The notes: generated by a model not told the origin, from the sequence alone. 64,000 nucleotides of DNA from Elusimicrobia bacterium GWA2_61_42 (GCA_001799615.1 MGTU01000008.1:1-64000), one strand, 5' to 3'; shown: positions 50,743 through 60,244, counted from the first letter of the stretch. Translations and numbers: made by a program.

Positions 50743-51224
50743 GCGCGCAAAGCAGGGTTGAAAAAGTCCTGGAAAAATACAGCTTCGCCACGCGCGACAA
50801 GCTGATCCCTATTTTACAGGACGTGCAGGGCGAGGACGGCTATATTTCCAAGCACGCCGCCCTCAAGGTCGCCAAACATCTCAACATCCCGGCCAGCAAG
50901 GTTTACGGGGTAGCCACGTTTTACAACCAGTTCCGCTTCAAACCCGTGGGCCGCAACCATATCCTGGTCTGCCGCGGCACCGCCTGCCACGTCAAAGGCT
51001 CCGCCGCTGTACTCAAGATGGCGGAGGAAGTCCTGGGCATCAAGGCGGGAGACACTACGCGCGACGGCCTTTTCAGCATCGAAGTGGTGGCCTGCATAGG
51101 GGCCTGCGGCCTGGCCCCCGTCATCAGCATCAACGGCGAGTTCCACGCGAAGATAACCCCGGACAAGCTCCGCAAGCTCGTGGACGACATCAGGAAAACG
51201 GAGAAATCCAATGGCGCAAAATAA
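50739..51224 (+). CDS. hydC: Bifurcating [FeFe] hydrogenase subunit C (NuoE-like)
   Basis: The 161-residue protein has the NuoE/HndA thioredoxin-like [2Fe-2S] fold with its four Cys in CRGTACHVKG and CIGACGLAP (C-x4-C ... C-x3-C), preceded by the NuoE-typical LIPILQDVQGEDGYISKHAALKVAKHLNIPASKVYGVATFYNQF. It relays electrons within the HydABC complex, close to the NADH/FMN subunit. It overlaps rex by 4 nt and hydB by 14 nt. Confidence 0.93.
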   Translation: MSAQSRVEKVLEKYSFATRDKLIPILQDVQGEDGYISKHAALKVAKHLNIPASKVYGVATFYNQFRFKPVGRNHILVCRGTACHVKGSAAVLKMAEEVLGIKAGDTTRDGLFSIEVVACIGACGLAPVISINGEFHAKITPDKLRKLVDDIRKTEKSNGAK

Positions 51225-53172
51225 CGGCGTTATAGAACACAACCTGGCCGGCATCCCAGCCTCGGCCCGCAAGGCCTTCCTTACCAGGGCCTTCGGCTCG
51301 GAAGAGTTCGCCGCGAAGGCGGCTCAGCTCAGAAGGGAAAACCCCGCCAGGCCCGTCATCTACGTAGGGGCCGGCACCTGCGGCCTGGCGGCCGGCGCGG
51401 CAAAAACCCTGGAGGCCGTCCGCAAGTATTTAAAGGACAACGGCCTGGACGCCGACGTCCTGGAAGTGGGCTGTATCGGCTACTGCGCCGCGGAGCCGCT
51501 GCTCGACGTGCAGCTGCCGGGGCAGGCCCGTCTCTCATTCCAGCGCGCCGCCGGCGACGTCACCCCGGCCCTGCTGGATTCCGTTTTCAAGGACAAAGCC
51601 CCGCTGAAGGACCACGTGCTCGGCCAATTCGAGGACGGGGGGAAGAAATGGCCCAAGGTTCCGCTGTTCTCCGAACACCCCTTCTTCTCCAAGCAGCTGC
51701 GCTACGTGCTGAAACACGTGGGGATAGTGGACCCGCTTTCCATCCAGGAGCACATCGCCCGCGGCGGCTACGGTGCCTTCCTTAAAGTAATACATACCAT
51801 GACGCCGGCCCAGGCCTGCGACGCGGTGGAGGCCAGCGGCCTGCGCGGCCGCGGCGGCGGCGGTTTCCCCACCGGCAAAAAATGGAAGATAGCGCTGTCT
51901 TCCGACGCCGACCAGAAGTACATAATCTGCAACGCCGACGAGGGAGACCCCGGCGCCTTCATGGACCGCTCCGTCATAGAGGGCGACCCGCACCGGGTGC
52001 TGGAAGGCATAGCCATAGGGGCCTACGCCATCCACGCCTCCAAGGCCTACATCTACATCCGCGCGGAATACCCGCTGGCGATCAAGAACCTTAAGAAGGC
52101 CATAGCCGAGGCCAAAGCCTACGGCCTGCTGGGCGAGAACGTCTACGGCAGCGGCTTCGATCTGGACGTGATCATAAAGATGGGCGCCGGCGCCTTCGTC
52201 TGCGGCGAGGAAACCGCCCTGATGAACAGCATCGAGGGCCGCCGCGGCATGCCCAAGCCCCGCCCGCCCTACCCGGCGGTGAAGGGCCTGTTCGGCAAGC
52301 CCACCGTCATCAACAACGTGGAGACCTTCGCGAACGTCCCCGAGATCATGTCCCAGGGGCCCGCGGCCTTCGCCGCCATCGGCACTAAAGGGTCCAAGGG
52401 CACCAAGGTGTTCGCGCTGTCCGGCAAGGTGAACCGCACCGGCCTGGTGGAGATCCCGATGGGCACGACCCTCAGGGAAATAGTTTTCGACATCGGCGGC
52501 GGCATAGAGAACGGGCTCGCCTTTAAAGCCGTGCAGATAGGCGGCCCGTCGGGCGGCTGCATCCCGCAAAGCCACATGGACATCCAGGTGGACTACGAGT
52601 CCCTCAAGACCGTAGGCGCCATGATGGGTTCGGGCGGCCTCGTCGTGATGGATGAAAAGACCTGCATGGTCGACGTGGCCAAGTTCTTCATGGACTTCAT
52701 AAAGAAAGAATCCTGCGGCAAGTGCATCCCCTGCCGCGAGGGCACGCTGCGCATGCTCGAGATCCTCAAAGCGATCACGCGCCACCGCCGCGGCGAGAAG
52801 GACGCCGACGCCCTGGCCCGCTTCTCCGGCATCATTAACCTGGAGAACCTCTCGCAGGTGATACGCGAAACCAGCCTCTGCGGCCTCGGCCAGACCGCCC
52901 CTAACCCGGTGCTGTCCACGCTGCGCTGGTTCCGCGACGAGTACGAGGCGCATATCTTCGAGCGCAAGTGCCCGGCCGGCGCCTGCACCGAGATGCTGGA
53001 GTTCACCATCGACGCCGACAAATGCAAAGGCTGCACGCTCTGCGCCAAGGGCTGCCCGACGCAGGCCATAGTCGGCAAGCCCAAAGTCCCGCACTACATC
53101 ATAGCCGAGAAGTGCATCTCCTGCGGCTCCTGCAGGACAGTGTGCAAATTCAAGGCCGTCAACGCGGCCTGA
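51211..53172 (+). CDS. hydB: Bifurcating [FeFe] hydrogenase subunit B (NuoF-like, NADH/FMN)
   Basis: The 653-residue protein has an N-terminal thioredoxin-like [2Fe-2S] part (YVGAGTCGLAAG, LEVGCIGYCAAEPL), the NuoF core with GLRGRGGGGFPTGKKW (FMN) and NADEGDPGAFMDRSVIEGDPH, the [4Fe-4S] site ESCGKCIPCREGT, and two C-terminal ferredoxin clusters (CKGCTLCAKGCP and CISCGSCRTVC). This is the full architecture of HydB/HndC in trimeric bifurcating hydrogenases, which couple H2 to both NAD+ and ferredoxin. An 11-nt gap separates it from hydA. Confidence 0.95.
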   Translation: MAQNNGVIEHNLAGIPASARKAFLTRAFGSEEFAAKAAQLRRENPARPVIYVGAGTCGLAAGAAKTLEAVRKYLKDNGLDADVLEVGCIGYCAAEPLLDVQLPGQARLSFQRAAGDVTPALLDSVFKDKAPLKDHVLGQFEDGGKKWPKVPLFSEHPFFSKQLRYVLKHVGIVDPLSIQEHIARGGYGAFLKVIHTMTPAQACDAVEASGLRGRGGGGFPTGKKWKIALSSDADQKYIICNADEGDPGAFMDRSVIEGDPHRVLEGIAIGAYAIHASKAYIYIRAEYPLAIKNLKKAIAEAKAYGLLGENVYGSGFDLDVIIKMGAGAFVCGEETALMNSIEGRRGMPKPRPPYPAVKGLFGKPTVINNVETFANVPEIMSQGPAAFAAIGTKGSKGTKVFALSGKVNRTGLVEIPMGTTLREIVFDIGGGIENGLAFKAVQIGGPSGGCIPQSHMDIQVDYESLKTVGAMMGSGGLVVMDEKTCMVDVAKFFMDFIKKESCGKCIPCREGTLRMLEILKAITRHRRGEKDADALARFSGIINLENLSQVIRETSLCGLGQTAPNPVLSTLRWFRDEYEAHIFERKCPAGACTEMLEFTIDADKCKGCTLCAKGCPTQAIVGKPKVPHYIIAEKCISCGSCRTVCKFKAVNAA

Positions 53173-53182
53173 GGATAACATC

Positions 53183-54907
53183 ATGAAACTGATCGTCAAC
53201 GGACAGACCGTAGAGGCCCAGGCGGGGGAAACGCTGCTCACCGTGCTCAAGCGCGAGGGGATAAACGTCCCCACGCTCTGCCACATGGAAGGCATGCTGC
53301 CCTCGGGCGCGTGCCGCATCTGCGTGGTGGAAGTGGAAGGGCAGAACAACCTGATCCCCAGCTGTTCCTTCCCCGCCGCGGAGGGCATGAAGATACAGAC
53401 CAACAGCCCGCGCGTGATAAACGCCCGCAAGACCGTGGTCGAACTGCTGCTGGGGTCCCACCCCGACGACTGCCTTTACTGCGCCAAGCAGCCCACCTGC
53501 GACCTCAACCGCCTCAGCCGGGATTACGGCGTGACCAGCCGCCGCTTCCCGGTGGCGAAGAAGAAGAAACCCCTGGACATCTCCAGCCCGTCCATCTCCC
53601 GCGACCCGGACAAGTGCATCCTCTGCGGCAAATGCGTGCGCGTCTGTGAGGAAGTGCAGAGCGTGGCCTGCATAGATTTCGTCAAGCGCGGCTCCGACTC
53701 TTTCATCGGCTGCGCCTTCGACTCCAGCCTCAACGTTTCCTCCTGCGTCAACTGCGGCCAGTGCATCAACGTCTGCCCCACCGGCGCGCTGATGGAGAAG
53801 AGCGATATCCAAACCGTTACGGAAGCGATGGCGGACAAGAATAAATACGTGGTCGTGCAGCATGCCCCGTCCATCTCCGTGTCTTTGGCCGAGGAGTTCG
53901 GACTGGCGGCCGGGACCGACGTCAACGGCGTGATGACCGCGGCTTTCAGGAAGATGGGGTTCAAGGCGGTCTTCGATACCTCCTTCGCGGCGGACCTTAC
54001 AATAATGGAGGAAGCCTCCGAACTGGCGCACCGCATAAAGACGGGCGGCGTACTGCCGATGATGACCTCCTGCTCCCCGGGCTGGATAAAGTTCGTGGAA
54101 ACCTTCTACCCGGAACTGCTGCCCAACCTCTCCACCTGCAAAAGCCCGCAGCAGATGCTGGGCGCGATGATCAAGACCTATTACGCCAAGAACCAGGGCC
54201 TTAACCCCGGCAAGCTCTTCAGCGTTTCGGTCATGCCCTGCACCGCCAAGAAGTTCGAAGTGACCCGCCCCGAGATGGGCCGCGAAGGGAACCCCGACAT
54301 AGACGCCGTGCTCACCACGCGCGAACTCGCCCAGATGCTGCGCATCCACGGCATCGACCTCAAGACCCTCTCGCCCGAAGAGCCCGACATGCCCTTCGGC
54401 GACCGCAGCACGGCGGGAAAACTGTTCGGCGCCTCGGGCGGCGTGATGGAAGCGGCGCTGCGCACCGCGCATTTCCTGCTCACCGGCAAGGAACTGGGCG
54501 CCCTGAAGGTGGAAGCCGTGCGGGGCCAGGCCGGCATAAAGGAAGCCAGGCTCAAGATCGGCGCCCTGGAAGTGGGCGTGGCGGCCGTCAGCGGCCTGGG
54601 CAACGCCCGCAAACTCGCCGAGGAGATCAAGAACGGCCGCAAAGACCTGCACTTTATCGAAGTAATGACCTGCCCCGGCGGCTGCATCAACGGGGGCGGC
54701 CAGCCTTTCGCCCGCAACAAAGCCGCCATTGTAGAGCGCATGCGCGCCCTCTACACCATAGACGCCACGGAGAAGCTCCGCACCTCGCACGGCAATAAAG
54801 CCGTGCAGTCCCTCTACAAGGATTTCCTGGGCAAGCCCCTGGGAGAGAAGAGCCACCATCTGCTGCACACCAAGTACACGAAAAGGAAGGCGTCCGACGT
54901 GGCCTAG
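53183..54907 (+). CDS. hydA: [FeFe] hydrogenase catalytic subunit A (HndD/HydA-like)
   Basis: The 574-residue protein has an N-terminal [2Fe-2S] domain (CHMEGMLPSGACRIC), a His-ligated cluster (HPDDCLYCAKQPTC), two [4Fe-4S] clusters (CILCGKCVRVC, CVNCGQCINVCP), and the H-cluster domain with L1 TSCSPGW (295-301), L2 MPCTAKKFE (351-359) and L3 EVMTCPGGCINGGGQP, and a small C-terminal extension. It catalyses reversible H2 formation. The second Cys of the usual TSCCPxW is Ser here; see findings. It is the M3-type subunit of a trimeric complex with HydB and HydC. Confidence 0.95.
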   Translation: MKLIVNGQTVEAQAGETLLTVLKREGINVPTLCHMEGMLPSGACRICVVEVEGQNNLIPSCSFPAAEGMKIQTNSPRVINARKTVVELLLGSHPDDCLYCAKQPTCDLNRLSRDYGVTSRRFPVAKKKKPLDISSPSISRDPDKCILCGKCVRVCEEVQSVACIDFVKRGSDSFIGCAFDSSLNVSSCVNCGQCINVCPTGALMEKSDIQTVTEAMADKNKYVVVQHAPSISVSLAEEFGLAAGTDVNGVMTAAFRKMGFKAVFDTSFAADLTIMEEASELAHRIKTGGVLPMMTSCSPGWIKFVETFYPELLPNLSTCKSPQQMLGAMIKTYYAKNQGLNPGKLFSVSVMPCTAKKFEVTRPEMGREGNPDIDAVLTTRELAQMLRIHGIDLKTLSPEEPDMPFGDRSTAGKLFGASGGVMEAALRTAHFLLTGKELGALKVEAVRGQAGIKEARLKIGALEVGVAAVSGLGNARKLAEEIKNGRKDLHFIEVMTCPGGCINGGGQPFARNKAAIVERMRALYTIDATEKLRTSHGNKAVQSLYKDFLGKPLGEKSHHLLHTKYTKRKASDVA

Positions 54908-54944
54908 GCGGAACCGGAAAAGGCCGGCAGTAAGTCACAACGCT

Positions 54945-56984
54945 ATGACACCCGATAATGAGCCGCTGGTAAAGACCTTAAAAGAACGCTGCAAGGCGTG
55001 CTATACCTGCGTCCGCGGCTGTCCCGCCAAGGCCATCCGCATCTCCGGCGGCCAGGCCGAGGTCATAAAAGAGCGCTGTATAGGCTGCGCCAACTGCGTG
55101 CTGATGTGCAGCCGCGGCGCCAAGGAGACGCTCGATTCCACGCGCGCGGTGATAGCCCTGCTTAAAAGCGGCGCGCCCGTAGCCGCGGCGCTGGCCCCCA
55201 GCTTCCCCGTGGAGTTCGGGGGCATAGACCCGCTGCGCTTCGCCGGCATGCTCAAAGCCCTGGGATTCAAATTCGTCTGCGAAGTCGCCTTCGGCGCCGA
55301 CATGGTCTCCACGCAGTACCGCAAGCTCATCAACGAAAACCCCGGCAAGAAATTCATCAGCACGGCGTGCCCCGCCGTGGTCTCCTTCGTGGAAAAATAT
55401 CACCCGGCCCTCGTGCCCAACCTGGCGCCCATAGTCTCCCCGATGGTCGCCGAAGCCCGCGTCATCCACGAGCTGTACGGGCGCGACGTTAAAGTGGTTT
55501 TCATCGGCCCCTGCGTCGCCAAGAAGGAAGAAACCTCGCGCAACCTGGCCGACATCGAGGAATCCATAACTTTCATCGAGCTCCGCGCCCTCTTAAAAGA
55601 AGCCGGCGTGGACCGCAACACGGCCCTGGACTCGCAGTTCGACCCGCCGCACCCCGCCAAGGGCGTGCTCTACCCCATGGGCGGCGGGCTGCTCAACTCG
55701 GCCGAGCTGCCGGAGGACCTGCTGAGCGGGCGCTTCCTCTCCGCCGAAGGCCTGGAGAACTTTCCCGAAGTGCTCAAGAACCTAGAGCACGGGGACATTG
55801 ACGCCGATTTCATAGACCTGCTCTGCTGCAACGGCTGCATCATGGGCCCCGGCATCAGCGTTAAATCTTCCAAGCACGCCCGGGAAGCCGCGCTGCGCCG
55901 CTACGCCCGCAAAAGCTATTTCAGCATCCGCCTCAACGACTGGGAAGAATCCGTGCGGCGCTTCCGCAGCATGGACTACTCCGCCTCCTTCGCCCCCGAG
56001 GACAGGCGCATGAAGCTGCCCAACAAGGAAGAGCTCCGGGCGGTCCTGGCCAAGATGGGCAAGGTAAACCCGGAGGACGAACTGAATTGCGGCGCCTGCG
56101 GGTACCCGAACTGCGTAGAGCACGCCGTCGCCATCATCCGGGGCATCGCCGAAAGCGAGATGTGCCTGCCGTACACCATAGACCGCCTGAAGAGCACGGC
56201 CGAGGAACTGACCCTCTCCTACAACCAGCTGGGCAAGACCAAGCAGGCCCTGATGCAGTCCGAGAAACTGGCCAGCATGGGCCAGCTGGCCGCCGGCGTG
56301 GCGCACGAGCTCAACAACCCGCTGGGCGTGGTACTCCTTTACTCTCACCTGCTGGCGGAGCAGTGCCAGAAGGATTCCCGTACCTTCGCGGACGCCAGGA
56401 TGATAACGGAGCAAGCCGACCGCTGCAAGAAGATCGTGGGCGGGCTGCTCAACTTCGCCCGCAAGAACAAGCCTTTCTTCCGGCAGACCAGCCTGGTGCG
56501 GCTGGTAGACAGCTATTTCAAGACGGCCCCGCTGCCCGCCTCCATCAGGATCACGGTAGACCGTTCGGGAGAGGACCTGCAGGCGGAGATGGACCCGGAC
56601 CAGATAATCCAGGTGCTGACCAACCTGGTGACCAACGCGCTGGAAGCCATGAGCGGCGGCGGGGCGCTGACCATACGCACCTTCGCCGAGCGCGAGAGCG
56701 TGGCGTTCAGCGTTTCGGACACCGGCGGCGGCATAAAGCCGGATAATATTAAAAAGATCTTCGAGCCGTTCTTCACCACCAAACAGATCGGCAAAGGCAC
56801 CGGCCTGGGCCTGGCGGTCTCCTACGGCATCATCAAGGTGCACCGCGGCAACATCACCGTGCAGAGCAATTCGGACGCGGCGAACGGCCCGACTGGCACC
56901 ACCTTCACGGTGAAGCTGCCGCGCGTGGCCAAAGACGCCGGCGCCATCAAGATGAAGCCGGAAGCGCCCGGCAAACAAATTTAG
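54945..56984 (+). CDS. Hydrogenase-like H2/redox sensor fused to a histidine kinase (HydS-HK)
   Basis: The 679-residue protein has a two-[4Fe-4S] ferredoxin ([23 protein letters not shown]; residues 16-55), a hydrogenase-like H-domain with altered motifs STACPAV (139-145), GPCVAKK (188-194) and [12 protein letters not shown] (292-303), an additional Fe-S domain (CGACGYPNC...C, 382-407, PF04060-like), then HisKA with His454 in GVAHELNNP and HATPase_c with [18 protein letters not shown] and [12 protein letters not shown]. The L1 proton-relay Cys is Ala, a mark of sensory (HydS-type) domains. It should report H2 or redox state to the adjacent regulators. No clear Shine-Dalgarno sequence. Confidence 0.9.
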   Translation: MTPDNEPLVKTLKERCKACYTCVRGCPAKAIRISGGQAEVIKERCIGCANCVLMCSRGAKETLDSTRAVIALLKSGAPVAAALAPSFPVEFGGIDPLRFAGMLKALGFKFVCEVAFGADMVSTQYRKLINENPGKKFISTACPAVVSFVEKYHPALVPNLAPIVSPMVAEARVIHELYGRDVKVVFIGPCVAKKEETSRNLADIEESITFIELRALLKEAGVDRNTALDSQFDPPHPAKGVLYPMGGGLLNSAELPEDLLSGRFLSAEGLENFPEVLKNLEHGDIDADFIDLLCCNGCIMGPGISVKSSKHAREAALRRYARKSYFSIRLNDWEESVRRFRSMDYSASFAPEDRRMKLPNKEELRAVLAKMGKVNPEDELNCGACGYPNCVEHAVAIIRGIAESEMCLPYTIDRLKSTAEELTLSYNQLGKTKQALMQSEKLASMGQLAAGVAHELNNPLGVVLLYSHLLAEQCQKDSRTFADARMITEQADRCKKIVGGLLNFARKNKPFFRQTSLVRLVDSYFKTAPLPASIRITVDRSGEDLQAEMDPDQIIQVLTNLVTNALEAMSGGGALTIRTFAERESVAFSVSDTGGGIKPDNIKKIFEPFFTTKQIGKGTGLGLAVSYGIIKVHRGNITVQSNSDAANGPTGTTFTVKLPRVAKDAGAIKMKPEAPGKQI

Positions 56985-57002
56985 GAGCGACAGGAGAATA
57001 CT

Positions 57003-57413
57003 ATGACCGACAAGAAGAAGATAAAGATCCTGGTGGTGGAAGACGACCCCGATATGATGGACCAGATGAAGATCTACCTGGAATCCGAGAACTACGAAGT
57101 TATCGCCGCCTGCAACCAGAAAGAGGCGGAACCGCTCATCCAGCCCGGCGGGTTCCAGGCGGCCGTCCTGGACCTGATGATGGAGAACCCGGACTCCGGT
57201 TTCGTGCTGAGCCACAAGATCAAGAAGCTCGACGCGAAGATCCCGGTCGTCATAGTTACCTCCGTCACCAAGGAAACCGGCTTTTATTTCGACAAAGCCC
57301 ATGACCCGAAAGCCTGGATCAAGGCCGACGCGATTATCCACAAAGAGCTGCGCTTCGAGCAGCTCAAGGCCGAGCTTAAGCGCCTGCTGGGCGCGGGTGA
57401 GAGTCATGCCTGA
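57003..57413 (+). CDS. Single-domain response regulator
   Basis: AGGAG lies 10 nt upstream. The 136-residue receiver has KILVVEDDPDMMDQMKIYL, AVLDLMMENPDSGFVLSHKI with the phospho-accepting Asp, VVIVTSVTKET and an unusually long C-terminal region (YFDKAHDPKAWIKADAIIHKE). It lies 18 nt after the HydS-kinase and overlaps the receiver-kinase gene by 8 nt. It is the most likely direct phosphate acceptor of the HydS-kinase. No output domain. Confidence 0.9.
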   Translation: MTDKKKIKILVVEDDPDMMDQMKIYLESENYEVIAACNQKEAEPLIQPGGFQAAVLDLMMENPDSGFVLSHKIKKLDAKIPVVIVTSVTKETGFYFDKAHDPKAWIKADAIIHKELRFEQLKAELKRLLGAGESHA

Positions 57414-58581
57414 CCCCCTGCCCCTGCACCAGCTCGACGTGCTTATCGTCGACGACGAAGCCGGCATGCGCACCGGCGCGGAGCGGTCGCTCGAGGGCTT
57501 CTCGGTGCCGCTGCCGGACTTCAACGAAACCGTCGCCTTCACGGTGCGCGCCGCCGCCACCGGAGAGGAGGCCCTGGCCGCCCTTAAGGCCAAGACCCCG
57601 GATATCGTGCTGCTCGACTACAAGCTGCCCGACATGACCGGCATAGACGTGCTGGCCGCCGCCCCGGAACCTCACTTCCTGACCATAATGATAACCGCGT
57701 TCGCTTCCCTGGAAGTGGCGGTGACCGCCACCAAGCGCGGCGCCTTCGATTTCCTGGCCAAGCCGTTCACGCCGGAGGAGCTGCGCGCCACCATCTCCAA
57801 GGCCGCCCGCAGCATCTACCTGCACCGCAAGGCGAGGAAGCTGGAAGAGGAGAAGCGCCAGGTACGCTTTGAGTTCATCTCAGTGCTGGCGCACGAGCTG
57901 AAATCCCCGCTGGCCGCGGTGGAAGGCTATATGCATTTGATGAAGGAGCGCATCAAAGGCCCGGAGCTGGCCGGTTACGACTCCATGGTGGACCGCAGCG
58001 TGGTAAGGATAGCGGGCATGAGAAAGCTGGTGATGGACCTGCTGGACCTGACCCGCCTGGAGTCTGGCAAGAAAAAGCGCGCCCTGGAGACCGTGGACCT
58101 GGTGAAAGCCGCCGGGCTGGCCATGGAAGCCGTCGCGGCGCTGGCGGAAGCGAAGGGCATAAGAGTGGAGCTGAAGGCCCCGCCCGCGCTGCCCATGAAC
58201 GCGGACGCCGGAGAGATAGATATTATGCTTTCGAACCTGCTCACCAATGCCGTAAAATACAACAAGCAGGGCGGCAGTGCCGTACTGGAGCTGGAACGCT
58301 TGGCGCCGGGCTCGGCGCTCATCCGCTGCACTGACACCGGCATAGGCATGACCGAAGAAGAACTGGGCAAACTCTTCGGTGAATTCGTCCGGATGAAGAA
58401 CGAGCACACGCGCGCCATAGACGGCAGCGGGCTGGGCCTGTCCATCCTTAAAAAAGTGGTAAAGCTTTACGGGGGGGAAGTACGGGTGACATCGAAATAC
58501 GGGGAGGGTTCGTCCTTCGAGCTGTCGCTGAAGGACGCTGAAGTGCCCGCTGCCGGCACCGAACCGGCGCTGCGCCCCTAG
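57406..58581 (+). CDS. Receiver-histidine kinase (REC-HisKA-HATPase)
   Basis: ATG 57406 is used; the longer frame upstream is only open. The 391-residue protein has an N-terminal receiver (VLIVDDEAGMRTGAERSL, IVLLDYKLPDMTGIDVL with Asp, FDFLAKPFTPEEL), a HisKA domain (FISVLAHELKSPLAAVEGYMH) and HATPase_c (NLLTNAVKYNKQGG, DTGIGMT, GSGLGLSILKKVV). Receiver-first kinases act as relays whose kinase activity is set by phosphorylation. It probably sits second in the H2-sensing cascade. It is 19 nt from hydG. Confidence 0.92.
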   Translation: MPDPLPLHQLDVLIVDDEAGMRTGAERSLEGFSVPLPDFNETVAFTVRAAATGEEALAALKAKTPDIVLLDYKLPDMTGIDVLAAAPEPHFLTIMITAFASLEVAVTATKRGAFDFLAKPFTPEELRATISKAARSIYLHRKARKLEEEKRQVRFEFISVLAHELKSPLAAVEGYMHLMKERIKGPELAGYDSMVDRSVVRIAGMRKLVMDLLDLTRLESGKKKRALETVDLVKAAGLAMEAVAALAEAKGIRVELKAPPALPMNADAGEIDIMLSNLLTNAVKYNKQGGSAVLELERLAPGSALIRCTDTGIGMTEEELGKLFGEFVRMKNEHTRAIDGSGLGLSILKKVVKLYGGEVRVTSKYGEGSSFELSLKDAEVPAAGTEPALRP

Positions 58582-58600
58582 CCTGGGCGCGGGAGGGTTT

Positions 58601-60076
58601 ATGCAGACCACTACGGTCAACGCGGACAGTTATGCCGGCCATCTTAAAGACGGCCGCGACTTCATAGACGACGCCGCCCTGCGCCGGGCCCTCGCGGCCC
58701 CGCAGCCCTCCGCGCAGCGCGTGCGGGACATCCTCGCCCGCTCCCTGGCGGTTTCCGAAGCCCTCTCGCCGGAAGACGCGGCGGCCCTCATAGCCGTGGA
58801 AGACCCCGGCCTGCTGGAAGAGATCTTCGAAGCGGCCCGCGCCGTGAAACGCAAGGTCTACGACAACCGCATCGTCACCTTCGCGCCGCTCTACGCCTCC
58901 AACTTCTGCGTCAACAACTGCCTCTACTGCGGCTTCCGCACGGGCAACGAAGGGGCGGTCCGCCGCAAGCTCTCCATGACGGAGATAAAGGCCGAGGCGG
59001 AGGCGCTGGCCGGCAAAATAGGCCATAAACGCATAATCTTCGTGACCGGCGAGCACCCCGCCACCGGCGCGCAATACATAGCTGACGCGATGCGCGAGAT
59101 CTACGCCGTAAAGGTTAAGACCCGGCGCGGCTTCGGCCAGATACGCCGCGTCAACGTCAACGCCGCCCCCATGAGCGTGCCCGACCTGAAACTTTTAAAA
59201 ACGGCCGGCATCGGCACCTACCAGGTCTTCCAGGAAACCTACGACCGCGAACTTTACGCCAAACTCCACCCCGGTACTACCCCCAAAGCGGACTACCGCT
59301 GGCGCCTTTACGTCATGCACCGCGCCTTCGAGGCCGGCATCGACGACGTGGCGCTGGGCGCCCTGTTCGGGCTGGGCGACTGGAAATTCGAAGTGCTGGG
59401 GCTGGTGGCGCACTCCCGCGAACTCGAAGCCCGCTTCGGCATAGGCCCGCATACCATCTCCTTCCCGCGGCTGGAAACCGCCGACGGCACGGACCTGCCC
59501 AGCCGCAGCCTCGAGAACGTGCCGGACAAGGACTTCAAAAAACTGGTGGCCGTGCTGCGCCTTTCCGTGCCCTACGCCGGCATAATAGTTACCGCCCGCG
59601 AGCGCCCCGAGACCATCCGCGAAGTCATCGGCATGTGCACCCAGCGCGACGCCTCCACCCGCATAGGCATAGGCGCCTACTCCGAGCGCTACGGCGCCCA
59701 GGAAGCCGAAAAACAGCAGTTCCTGCTCGGCGACACCCGCACCCTCGACGAAGTCATCGGCGAGCTGGCGGACCTGGGTCATATCACCTCCTTCTGCACC
59801 TCCGGCTACCGCTGCGGCCGCACCGGCGACCACATCATGAAGCTCCTCAAGAGCGGCCACGAGTCGCGCTTCTGCAAGCTCAACGCCGTGCTCACCTTCC
59901 GCGAATGGCTGGACGACTTCGCCTCCGACGCCACCCGCGCCAAAGGCGAAGCCCTCATAAAAAAAGAAATCGCCGAGATCCGCGCCCGCGAAAAAGACTT
60001 CCCTCCCGAAACCGTAAAACTCCTGGACGCCTACTACGCCCGCATCGAGAAAGGCGAGAGGGACCTATGCTTTTAA
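58601..60076 (+). CDS. hydG: [FeFe] hydrogenase maturase HydG (radical SAM, tyrosine lyase)
   Basis: GGGAGG precedes ATG 58601. The 491-residue protein is a ThiH-like radical SAM enzyme: CVNNCLYC (CxxxCxxC, near 104-111), GEHPATGAQYI, RVNVNAAPMSV, YQVFQETYD. HydG splits tyrosine to make the CO and CN ligands of the H-cluster. At its C-terminus, where the auxiliary cluster needs CX2CX22C, the protein has Cys399, Gly402, Cys405 and Cys425 (CTSGYRCGRTG...FCKLN), so the middle Cys is shifted by three positions. Assignment is secure from the whole-protein match and the neighbours. Confidence 0.93.
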   Translation: MQTTTVNADSYAGHLKDGRDFIDDAALRRALAAPQPSAQRVRDILARSLAVSEALSPEDAAALIAVEDPGLLEEIFEAARAVKRKVYDNRIVTFAPLYASNFCVNNCLYCGFRTGNEGAVRRKLSMTEIKAEAEALAGKIGHKRIIFVTGEHPATGAQYIADAMREIYAVKVKTRRGFGQIRRVNVNAAPMSVPDLKLLKTAGIGTYQVFQETYDRELYAKLHPGTTPKADYRWRLYVMHRAFEAGIDDVALGALFGLGDWKFEVLGLVAHSRELEARFGIGPHTISFPRLETADGTDLPSRSLENVPDKDFKKLVAVLRLSVPYAGIIVTARERPETIREVIGMCTQRDASTRIGIGAYSERYGAQEAEKQQFLLGDTRTLDEVIGELADLGHITSFCTSGYRCGRTGDHIMKLLKSGHESRFCKLNAVLTFREWLDDFASDATRAKGEALIKKEIAEIRAREKDFPPETVKLLDAYYARIEKGERDLCF

Positions 60077-60127
60077 TAATGAAGGGGTGGCAGGGGTGTT
60101 CCCCCGCGAACCCTTTGCGGAAGGTGA

Positions 60128-60244
60128 GGCCCGGCTTTAGAGCGAAGCATAATTATGCTTCGCGTCCGGGCCGCAAGGGCGGAGGCGGTTTTAAGCTTTG
60201 CGAAAACCGCCGAGCCGGGGTCGCGCAAAACCGCTATGCGGTTT
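60128..60244. repeat. Array of three hairpins between hydG and hydE
   Basis: The 212-nt gap has no gene. It holds GGCCCGG/CCGGGCC (60128-60134/60066+100, i.e. 60166-60172) around a perfect 22-bp palindrome (60142-60163, centre AATT), then GGCGGTTTT/AAAACCGCC (60184-60192/60203-60211) and AAACCGC/GCGGTTT (60228-60234/60238-60244). No T run follows, so it is not a simple terminator. It may set maturase expression by attenuation or mRNA processing. Confidence 0.75.

Noticed and set aside
51535-53430. A 631-residue open frame on the minus strand across hydB.
   Set aside because: It is a shadow of hydB produced by GC-rich third positions; the composition (His, Val, Gly-rich) has no domain, and the plus strand encodes clear NuoF motifs. 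The same applies to minus frames at 53159-54868 and 55782-57593.
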